Source: Collinsella aerofaciens
GTDB taxonomy: Bacteria > Actinomycetota > Coriobacteriia > Coriobacteriales > Coriobacteriaceae
Length of the DNA: 44,740 nucleotides
Reading direction: 5' to 3'
NCBI RefSeq assembly: GCF_019131995.1
Contig: NZ_JAHONA010000018.1
Coordinates: 1-44,740 of the forward strand
Made by a program: the position numbers and the translations under genes. The notes under the pieces were generated by a model, which was not told the origin of the DNA, ran no database searches, and saw only the letters and a program-made list of their open reading frames with translations. Below, in pieces: positions 7,807 through 14,701 of the stretch. Numbering within the stretch: the first letter of the stretch is position 1; each line of letters opens with the position of its first letter.

Positions 7807-9696
7807 ATGAACGGAGTTTTGCTCATGGTTGTGGCCGCGGCGGTGCTCGCCTGCGGCTATCTGGGCTATGGCCGATGGCTGGCCAACAAATGGGGCGTTG
7901 ACAAAGAGGCCCTCACGCCGGCCAAGCGCATGAAGGACGGCAAGAGCTTCTCGCCCGTCTCCGCCTTCACCGCGTTCTCGCACCAGTTCAGCTCGATCTG
8001 CGGTGCTGGCCCTGTCACGGGTACGATCGTCGCCATGGCCTTTGGCTGGCTGCCCGTCGTGCTCTGGGTCCTCGTCGGCGGCATCTTCTTTGGTGCCGTC
8101 CACGACTTTGGTGCCCTGTACGCTTCGATGAAGAACAACGGCAAGTCGCTCGCTCAGCTCATCGAGAAGTACATCGGCAAGACCGGCCGTCGCCTGTTCC
8201 TGCTGTTCTGCTGGCTGTTCTGCATCATCGTCATCGCCGCTTTCACCGACATGGTCTGCAAGACGTTCATGTTCACCCCGGCCGTTGACGCTTCTGGTGC
8301 TGCTACCGGTGCCATCGACTTCACCAAGTCCTATGCCGCCGGCTGCGCTGGTACCATCTCCATCCTGTTCACCTTCGTCGCTATCGCCTTTGGTTGGGCC
8401 CAGAAGAAGTTCAACCTCACCGGCGCTGCCGAGTTCGTCACCGGCGTTATCCTCATGGTTCTCATGTTCGCCGTCGGTATGCAGTTCCCGGTCTACCTGG
8501 ATAAGTTCCAGTGGTTCGCCGTCGTCATGGTCTACCTGGTCTTCGCTGGCGCCATGCCCATCCAGATGCTCAAGACTCCGCGCGATTACCTCACTTCCAT
8601 CATGATGATCGTCATGATCGTCTGCGCTGTCCTCGGCATCGTCGTCCTGGGCGTCAACGGTCAGGCCACTATCACCGCTCCGGTCTTTACCGGCTTCTCC
8701 ACTGCCTCCGGCATGATGTTCCCGGTCCTGTTCGTCTCCGTCGCTTGCGGTGCTCTCTCCGGTTTCCACAGCCTCGTTTCTTCCGGCACCTCTTCTAAGC
8801 AGGTCGAGAAGGAGCAGGACGCCGTCAAGGTCGGTTACGGCGCCATGATCGTCGAGTCCTTCGTCGGCATCCTTGCCATCATCGTCGCCGGCATCATGTT
8901 CTCCGACATGAACACCGCCGGTACCGGCGCCCTCAACGCCGGCGTCGCTTCCACCCCGTTCCAGATCTTCGCCGCTGGCATCTCCCGCGGTATGCAGGCC
9001 TTCGGTGTTGACGGCACGCTCGCTACCGTCTTTATGACCATGAACGTTTCCGCTCTGGCCCTGACCTCGCTCGACGCCGTCGCCCGCATCGCCCGCACCT
9101 CGTTCTCCGAGTTCTTTGCCCAGACCAACGACGCCCTGGCCATCGAGTCTAAGGCCGGCTACATGAAGGTCCTCGGCAACCCCTGGTTCGCCACGGTCGT
9201 CACCCTGCTTCCCGGTCTCGCCCTCGCTTTTGGTGGCTATGCCAACATCTGGCCGCTCTTTGGTGCTTCCAACCAGCTGCTCGGCGGCATGACCATGATC
9301 ACCCTCGCCGTGTTCTGCAAGTGCACCGGCCGCAAGGGCTGGATGCTATACGTGCCCGTCGTCTTCCTGCTCTGCTGCACCTTCACCTCGCTGGTCCAGA
9401 GCGCCATGGGCTGCATGGCCGCTGTCCAGGCTTACGGCTTCTTCGGCACCATCCCGGCTACCGCCACCACGGCCGCCGTCTCCGTCGCCGCCACCAAGGG
9501 CCTGCAGCTTGTCTTCGCCGTTCTGCTGATGGTCCTGGGCCTCATCGTCGCCGTCAACTGCCTCAAGGAGCTCTTCGGCAAGGAGGCCGGTTCCATGCCC
9601 GACGAGGAGCCCGAGTGGTCCGAGATGGGCAAGGCCGAGTACGGCCGCGCCGCTGCCGCTGAGGCTCCTGCCGACGCCGAGGCCGCCAGGGCTTAG
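7807..9696 (+). CDS. cstA: CstA-family carbon-starvation transporter
   Basis: A 629-aa polytopic membrane protein of the CstA/BtsT family, which takes up pyruvate and/or peptides in characterised bacteria. The N-terminal signature segments (GYGRWLANKWG, FSHQFSSICGAGPVTGTIVA, GGIFFGAVHDFGALYAS) and the later FGASNQLLGGM are typical. Many hydrophobic segments follow, ending in a short acidic, Ala-rich cytoplasmic tail. GAGGAGG lies seven to eight bases before the ATG. The gene is monocistronic, with terminators on both sides, and its long structured leader implies dedicated control. The substrate cannot be decided from the sequence. Confidence 0.9.
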   Translation: MNGVLLMVVAAAVLACGYLGYGRWLANKWGVDKEALTPAKRMKDGKSFSPVSAFTAFSHQFSSICGAGPVTGTIVAMAFGWLPVVLWVLVGGIFFGAVHDFGALYASMKNNGKSLAQLIEKYIGKTGRRLFLLFCWLFCIIVIAAFTDMVCKTFMFTPAVDASGAATGAIDFTKSYAAGCAGTISILFTFVAIAFGWAQKKFNLTGAAEFVTGVILMVLMFAVGMQFPVYLDKFQWFAVVMVYLVFAGAMPIQMLKTPRDYLTSIMMIVMIVCAVLGIVVLGVNGQATITAPVFTGFSTASGMMFPVLFVSVACGALSGFHSLVSSGTSSKQVEKEQDAVKVGYGAMIVESFVGILAIIVAGIMFSDMNTAGTGALNAGVASTPFQIFAAGISRGMQAFGVDGTLATVFMTMNVSALALTSLDAVARIARTSFSEFFAQTNDALAIESKAGYMKVLGNPWFATVVTLLPGLALAFGGYANIWPLFGASNQLLGGMTMITLAVFCKCTGRKGWMLYVPVVFLLCCTFTSLVQSAMGCMAAVQAYGFFGTIPATATTAAVSVAATKGLQLVFAVLLMVLGLIVAVNCLKELFGKEAGSMPDEEPEWSEMGKAEYGRAAAAEAPADAEAARA

Positions 9697-9738
9697 TCGA
9701 CCTGACGAGTTGAACGTCACATCTATATGACTCGGAAA

Positions 9739-9775
9739 GACCGGGTCCGCGACTTCGCGGGCTCGGTCCTTTTTT
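9739..9775 (+). terminator. intrinsic terminator after cstA
   Basis: GACCGGGTCCGCG pairs with CGCGGGCTCGGTC (one wobble/mismatch region) across a short ACTT loop and is followed by CTTTTTT. Confidence 0.85.
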
Positions 9776-9854
9776 CATGCAAAAGCGGGTGACGCTCGAG
9801 TGTTCTCGCAGATGTTTTGCGTGGATAAGGGCGCGCGTTGTACCATATAGACGT

Positions 9855-9868
9855 ATATGTGTACATAT
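9855..9868. promoter_or_regulatory. inverted repeat ATATGT-GT-ACATAT
   Basis: A 6-bp inverted repeat with a 2-nt spacer lies just upstream of the likely GTG start at 9881. It could be an operator or part of the promoter; no partner is known. Confidence 0.3.
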
Positions 9869-9880
9869 GAAAGGGGCCCC

Positions 9881-12064
9881 GTGGCCAAGACGGTATATTC
9901 CGATAACCAAAATAATGTCGATGCCCTGGCTGAACGTCTGAGCAGCCAGACGTCGCTTTCTGCCGAGCGTGCCAAGCTGGTTGCCTACGACCTGCTCTGC
10001 CGCAAGGCGCTCAAGATTAAGTCGAGTGCGCTGGCGCAAATTTTCCGCTCCGTCGATAAGGAATGTGACACCAAGGCGATGCGCGATGAACTTATCGCGG
10101 CAAATATCGTGACCAAGATCGAGGGTAGCGGCATTAACGGGCGCCCGGCGTTCTATACCATCAATGCCGAGATCCGCGATGCCCAGGAGCAGCCTGCCGA
10201 GTCCGTCGAGGATTTTGTCGTCGAGGATTCCGCTGACGTGCCTGCTGTGGAAGAAACTGCTCCGCGTGAGCATGTCGATACCGATGAGTTGCTCGATGAG
10301 AACGTCGTGCGTGCCTTTACGGCCAAGGCAGGACGCGGCGGTTTTGGCGGGGGTGGCAAGCGCGATGCGCAGCGCCGCGCCCAGCAGGAGCGCTTCCGTC
10401 GCGCCGTTGCTCAAAAGGGTGAGACGGATGCCGAGGCTGTTGAGACCGAGGTTGCTGCCGAGTCGCAGAAGCCCACGAAGGAGCAAAAGCCCGTGGAGGC
10501 CCAAGAGCCCAAGCGCCGTCGCGGTGCTCACTTTAAGGCTGCACAGCAGGATGCCGCGCGTGAGGTTGAAGAGTCTTCTGAGGTTGCAGACGATGTTGAG
10601 GAGTCTGCCAAGAAGGCTCCGGGTTCATGCCGTCCCGGACGTGGTTTTGCGGGGCGCGCGTATCCCGTAAGGCGTCAGGAGAAGAGCGAGCCGGCTTCGA
10701 CCACTCAGGGCGAGAAGGACGAGAAGACCGTTGAGCCGGCGGCTCGCGAGCAGAAGCCTGTTGAGCCGCAGCTTGAGGTTGATGCCGAGGCCAAGGGCCA
10801 GCAGCCTACTGATGAGCAGGCGGAGCAGGGCGCGTCGAGCAAGCCTCGCCGCCGTCGCCATCGTGGGGGCCGCAGTTCCCATGCCGAGACTGCAACCGAG
10901 AAGACCACGCCGCAGAACGAGGATGCGAAGGCCGAGGTTTCTTCGGGGCAGCCTAAGCGCCAGCCGGCGAAGGAGAGCAAGTTCGTTCGTCCGCAGAAGC
11001 AGACGTCTATGCCGAAGCACGAGCGCAATTCCCAGGGCGATTCTAAGCGCAAGTCTCAGAAGAAGCCGGAGTCTGCCGCAGCAGATACTGCTGCCCAGCA
11101 GCCCAAGTCGTCCGTCCACGGCGAGGTCTCGGCGTTTGCCCTTGCCCGCGTTTTAGGCAGGCAGCTGCTCAAGGTTGTCCCTACGCCTACGGCGCTCTCT
11201 AAGATCAAGGAGCAGCAGACACAGATCGTAAAGGTCGAGGGCAAGGACGGCAAAAAGGCTCCGCAGCGCACTCAGCACAACGAGATGTCCAACCGCAAGA
11301 TTGCCGAGGAAATCGCAATCATCCAGGCTTGGATCGAGCAGAACCGAGGTGCCGATACGCCGGTTGCCTCGCGCCGCCAGCGTGCCTACCAGATCTTTAA
11401 CGACGAGAAGGCTTTTGACGGCAAGCACGGTGAGCGCTTGATCAGGCGTATGACCGAAAAGGGCATCAGCATGCAGGCGATCAAGGTCGCCCCCAATCGC
11501 CCCGTGCACTTTACGGGCTTCTTTACGCTGGGCGCCGACAAGCCGTTCATTATGGTCGAGAACCTGGACACCTACGACGAGATCGTCAAGCTGCTGCGTG
11601 GCCGCAAGCACGCCAAGCTCTTTGGCATCAAGGTGGGCGGTGTGATTTTTGGCGGCGGATGCAAGGCGAGCGTCTCGCATGCCCTGGACGATTATCTGGC
11701 TGAGATTGGCTATCGCTTTAACTACGTCTACTACGTAGGCGACATCGATCGCGAGGGCGCGCGCATTGTCGAGCAGGCTCGCAATGCCAATGTGGTTGAG
11801 ATTCGCCTGCATGCCGGCATGTACCGTGCCATGCTCGCCGAGCATAAGCGTCGCGTGAAGGCCGGCGGCGAGTGCGAGCCCGCGGCTGCCAACCAGGGCG
11901 TGCCGCAGAACCTGGCGGCGACGATCAAGGATCTGCCCATGGTTACGCGCGTGCAGTTCCGCAACGTGCTGCGCGAGGGCGGGCGCATTCCGCAGGAGAT
12001 TCTGATGACCGCAGACTATCGGGATGGCGACTCGGGAAGCTTCGACCGCATGCTCAACAACTAG
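9881..12064 (+). CDS. orphan protein with wHTH-like N-terminus, disordered middle and JetD/Toprim-like C-terminus
   Basis: This 727-aa protein has three visible parts. Residues about 1-105 are a compact helical region resembling a winged helix. Residues about 110-430 are Glu/Lys/Pro/Gln-rich low complexity with basic RRRR-type patches, typical of a disordered nucleic-acid-binding linker. The C-terminal ~240 residues contain VENLDTYDE (about 558), VIFGGGCKASVS (about 588) and YVGDIDREGARI (about 617). That Glu followed by a DxD matches the Toprim pattern in the DUF2220/JetD C-terminal family (the Wadjet nuclease subunit). JetA, JetB and JetC partners are absent nearby. AAGGGG precedes GTG 9881; an in-frame ATG at 9857 lacks a ribosome-binding site. 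The Toprim call is from motifs read by eye; cellular role unknown. Confidence 0.7.
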   Translation: MAKTVYSDNQNNVDALAERLSSQTSLSAERAKLVAYDLLCRKALKIKSSALAQIFRSVDKECDTKAMRDELIAANIVTKIEGSGINGRPAFYTINAEIRDAQEQPAESVEDFVVEDSADVPAVEETAPREHVDTDELLDENVVRAFTAKAGRGGFGGGGKRDAQRRAQQERFRRAVAQKGETDAEAVETEVAAESQKPTKEQKPVEAQEPKRRRGAHFKAAQQDAAREVEESSEVADDVEESAKKAPGSCRPGRGFAGRAYPVRRQEKSEPASTTQGEKDEKTVEPAAREQKPVEPQLEVDAEAKGQQPTDEQAEQGASSKPRRRRHRGGRSSHAETATEKTTPQNEDAKAEVSSGQPKRQPAKESKFVRPQKQTSMPKHERNSQGDSKRKSQKKPESAAADTAAQQPKSSVHGEVSAFALARVLGRQLLKVVPTPTALSKIKEQQTQIVKVEGKDGKKAPQRTQHNEMSNRKIAEEIAIIQAWIEQNRGADTPVASRRQRAYQIFNDEKAFDGKHGERLIRRMTEKGISMQAIKVAPNRPVHFTGFFTLGADKPFIMVENLDTYDEIVKLLRGRKHAKLFGIKVGGVIFGGGCKASVSHALDDYLAEIGYRFNYVYYVGDIDREGARIVEQARNANVVEIRLHAGMYRAMLAEHKRRVKAGGECEPAAANQGVPQNLAATIKDLPMVTRVQFRNVLREGGRIPQEILMTADYRDGDSGSFDRMLNN

Positions 12065-12071
12065 GGCGTTC

Positions 12072-12208
12072 GGCCCCGGGAGAGCGGGGACACCGGCTTA
12101 GGTTTCCTGCTCTACAGTCCTGCTCACGACGGAGGCCACATTAAGTGGCCTCCTGTTCGTGCGGAACTCGCGATAAACCTAAGCCGGTGTCCCCGCTCTC
12201 CCGGGGCC
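12072..12208 (+). repeat. long-arm palindromic element, copy C
   Basis: Two perfect 34-bp arms (12072-12105, 12175-12208) enclose a 69-nt core (12106-12174). The core ends match copy A exactly, while the inner stem has changed to GGAGGCCAC / GTGGCCTCC around ATTAA, keeping pairing. It starts 7 nt after the stop codon of the preceding gene, in the same orientation as copies A and D. Confidence 0.9.
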
Positions 12209-12334
12209 TGTGGTTACCTGGTTGTTGCATGCGGCTCGCTTTTCGGAACTGGGCTGATATTTTCTTGATGTTAGGCGCTCTTGGTCCTAATGGGCTTGGG
12301 GCGTCTTCGCGTTTCCTCAGCTCCGCACCCTTGC

Positions 12335-12360
12335 GGGTTCGAATCCCTCCGCTTGCCCAC
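12335..12360 (+). pseudogene. tRNA 3'-end-like fragment
   Basis: GGGTTCGAATCCCTCCG (12335-12351) is the T-loop and 3' T-stem of a tRNA and is identical, in inverted orientation, to the same segment of the tRNA-Gln 65 nt away. The following GCTTGCCCAC resembles an acceptor 3' strand, but no matching 5' half, D-arm or anticodon arm can be folded upstream. It looks like a tRNA remnant or former attachment site. Confidence 0.45.
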
Positions 12361-12404
12361 AAGAAAGCGCCCTGGGCCTTTATGGGCTCAGGGCGCTCAA
12401 TTTT
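12361..12404 (-). terminator. terminator of tRNA-Gln (possibly bidirectional)
   Basis: AGCGCCCTG (12366-12374) pairs with CAGGGCGCT (12389-12397), extended inward by about four pairs. On the minus strand TTTCTT follows the stem; on the plus strand CAATTTT follows. It sits just beyond the CCA end of the tRNA. Confidence 0.7.
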
Positions 12405-12406
12405 AA

Positions 12407-12481
12407 TGGCTGGGACGGAGGGATTCGAACCCCCAACAGCCGGCACCAAAAACCGGAGTTCTACCGTTGAACTACGTCCCA
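12407..12481 (-). tRNA. tRNA-Gln (anticodon TTG)
   Basis: The minus strand folds as a full tRNA. The acceptor TGGGACG (5' end at 12481) pairs with CGTCCCA, the discriminator is G, and the 3' CCA is encoded (12407-12409). The D-arm contains AACGGTAGAA, the anticodon loop is TTTTGGT giving TTG (Gln), and the T-loop is TTCGAAT. It lies 37 nt downstream of the peptidoglycan-binding gene on the same strand and may be co-transcribed with it. Confidence 0.95.
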
Positions 12482-12518
12482 ATGTGTGGTGTTGCCCAAA
12501 GCAACTCGTTTAGTTTAC

Positions 12519-13424
12519 CTAATCTGCCAGGGCATCGCAAACGCCATCGAGAAGGCGGACGGCGAGGGTCTGCGCGTCGCTTGCGGTAAAGGTGCCGTTG
12601 TAGCGCGTCATGCCCGTGAGCTCAATGCGAATGCGAGCCGGCTTCTGCTGCGCGGCGACATTGGCAGTGCGGATGCGCTGGGCCAGGTTGTGACACTCGG
12701 CGAGGGCAATCGTGGCGCGCGGTGCGGCGTCGGCGGGCAGCTCGTCGCTTGCGATTTCGAGCACCAGGTCAACGTCGGTTGGGACCTCGGAGTCGCAGAG
12801 CATCATGCCGCTGTTGTCGGTCGTTGCCGTGGCGATATTCCACATGCGCGACGCAACACTGCGCGCGATGGGGTCCTCGCCGATAACGGCAATCTGGAAG
12901 CGCTCGAGCACGTTGGCGGCGCGAGCAAAACCGATGCGGGACTCGGCTTCGGTGACCGAGGGCTTGCCCTCCCACACATGGTGCAGGCGGTTGATGTAGG
13001 CGTAGGTGTCCTGGAAGGCCATGCCGTCGGCAAACAGGCCGACATTTTCCTGGAACTGCTGCAGGGCGGCCTCGGTATGCGGACCAAAGTAGCCGTCGTC
13101 TTCGCCACAGGCAAAGCCCAAAACGTTGAGAGCGCGCTGCAGGGCCTGCACATCGGCGCCATGGAAATTGGGCATGCGCAGATAGAGGGTGCGGTCGCCC
13201 AGCTTATACGAAGCGTCTACAAGGGCGCTCCAACAGGGGATATCGACGGCATGACCGGCAGCAAGGCCGCTGTCGAGCCTGAAGGTGCTGACGGCCTGCT
13301 CAGTGGTGGCTCCAAAGTACTTGTCGGTGACTTCGGCGGCATCAATCGTGTAGCCGAGCTGCAGGAGACGAGACTGCACGTCCTCGACGGCTGCTCCTTG
13401 CATGCCCGTTGTAATAGGTTCCAT
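12519..13424 (-). CDS. protein with two peptidoglycan-binding (PG_binding_1) domains
   Basis: A 301-aa protein with two N-terminal peptidoglycan-binding repeats: about residues 6-70 (DVQSRLLQLGYTI ... YFGATTEQAVSTFR) and 85-150 (DVQALQRALNVLGF ... YFGPHTEAALQQFQ). The C-terminal half (about 160-301) has alternating beta/alpha character, recalling the amidase fold found in CwlM-type proteins, but I see no zinc-ligand motif, so it is probably non-catalytic. No signal peptide is visible, so it may act in the cytoplasm, as CwlM does in mycobacteria (inference). GAAAGGGG precedes the ATG. Confidence 0.75.
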   Translation of the reverse strand: MEPITTGMQGAAVEDVQSRLLQLGYTIDAAEVTDKYFGATTEQAVSTFRLDSGLAAGHAVDIPCWSALVDASYKLGDRTLYLRMPNFHGADVQALQRALNVLGFACGEDDGYFGPHTEAALQQFQENVGLFADGMAFQDTYAYINRLHHVWEGKPSVTEAESRIGFARAANVLERFQIAVIGEDPIARSVASRMWNIATATTDNSGMMLCDSEVPTDVDLVLEIASDELPADAAPRATIALAECHNLAQRIRTANVAAQQKPARIRIELTGMTRYNGTFTASDAQTLAVRLLDGVCDALAD

Positions 13425-13562
13425 GAACGAACCCCTTTCGGCGTACCATTCGTACTATTTGAGCGTCTGTCGGATAGACAACGCAAAGGGATGCATAAAC
13501 ATGCACTCAACAGTGTAGCAAGTTGTGCCTAAATACGCTGCTGACAGGTTTTATAACCCCCG

Positions 13563-14588
13563 TTAGTTAAGGCGCTCCACAAAGAAATCTGCCATGGAGA
13601 GGAACAGCTCGCGTGCGTGCGGATCAAGCTCAACGTTCTCGATGGCCGCTTTGGCCTTAGCGGTCAGGTCGAGCGCGTAAGTGTGGGCGTAATCGATAGA
13701 GCCGGTCTCCTGGAAGATCTCCACGGCGCGTGCGAGCTGCGCGGGATCATCGGTGCCCGAGGAAAGAATCGCCTCGACCTCGTCGTGGTGGCGCTCATCA
13801 GAGAGGGCGTGTACGGCGACAAGCGTGCGCTTGCCCTCGGTGATGTCGGTGCGGAAGTCCTTGTTGGCGGCTTCCTTAGTGCCGACAAGGTTGAGCAGGT
13901 CGTCCTGAATCTGAAAGGCAAGGCCTGTGTGTAGGCCAAAGGCGCGCAGCGCTCCGATTTGCTCATCGCTGCCGCCGCCGATAATGGCTCCGGCGGCAAG
14001 CGGCGTGGCTCCGCTGTAAAACGCGGTCTTGTGCGTCGCCATGTCCAGGTAGTCATCAACCGAGATATCAAAGCGCCCGTCACGGACCCAACCCAGGTCG
14101 AGTGCTTGACCCTCAATGGTGCGGACGATCATCTCGGTAAGCTCGTGGAGCACGCGCAGCTTCACGTCGGACTCCAGCGTAGGGTCGTCGAGAACCGTCT
14201 TGGTGACCATGGTGAGCGCCAGGTCGCCACAATTGATGGCAAGGCCCGTGCCCTCGGTAAGGTGCATACAGGGCTTGCCTCGACGAAGCTGTCCGTTGTC
14301 GGCGATGTCGTCGTGGATCAGCGCGCCCGACTGGAAATGCTCGATAGCTGCCGCGGCGCTGCGGGCGCTCTCAAAGCTGCCGCCCACTGCGGTTGCGGCG
14401 AGCATGCAGATAAGCGGGCGGTGGCGCTTGCCGGCGTTGGCCGTAAAAGCCGAGAGCGGCGCGTACAGGTAGCGCTCGATATCGGCAGAGGTCGCCTGTC
14501 CGTCAAAGAACGTGGCCAGATAGTCGTTAATCTGGTCAAAGTGTTGGGCTAAAAAGCTGGTAAACGGACTGGACACGGGTTCTCGCAT
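13563..14588 (-). CDS. polyprenyl (isoprenyl) diphosphate synthase
   Basis: Condenses isopentenyl diphosphate with allylic diphosphates. The 341-aa protein has the first aspartate-rich motif HDDIADNGQLRRG, with the following arginines, and the second motif FQIQDDLLN, plus GKRHRPLI near the N-terminus. ATG 14588 has AGAAAG just upstream; longer in-frame starts up to 14627 exist but have no better site. The product chain length (FPP, GGPP or longer) cannot be set confidently by eye. It is monocistronic on the minus strand. Confidence 0.92.
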   Translation of the reverse strand: MREPVSSPFTSFLAQHFDQINDYLATFFDGQATSADIERYLYAPLSAFTANAGKRHRPLICMLAATAVGGSFESARSAAAAIEHFQSGALIHDDIADNGQLRRGKPCMHLTEGTGLAINCGDLALTMVTKTVLDDPTLESDVKLRVLHELTEMIVRTIEGQALDLGWVRDGRFDISVDDYLDMATHKTAFYSGATPLAAGAIIGGGSDEQIGALRAFGLHTGLAFQIQDDLLNLVGTKEAANKDFRTDITEGKRTLVAVHALSDERHHDEVEAILSSGTDDPAQLARAVEIFQETGSIDYAHTYALDLTAKAKAAIENVELDPHARELFLSMADFFVERLN

Positions 14589-14701
14589 TCTTTCTGAGGT
14601 TGCATTGATGCAATATGCAGACAACATATTGCCACATCAGGGCGTTTGGCGCGGCAGTTTTGGCGATTTAGGACAACGGGCGTGCGTTTGATGGAGTGTG
14701 C

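Noticed and set aside
9881..12064. Complete Wadjet (JetABCD) defence system
   Set aside because: Only a JetD-like C-terminal motif set is present; no JetA, JetB or SMC-like JetC gene is in the window.
12270..12360. A complete second tRNA on the plus strand
   Set aside because: Only the T-arm and a possible acceptor 3' strand fit; no acceptor 5' strand, D-arm or anticodon stem can be paired upstream.
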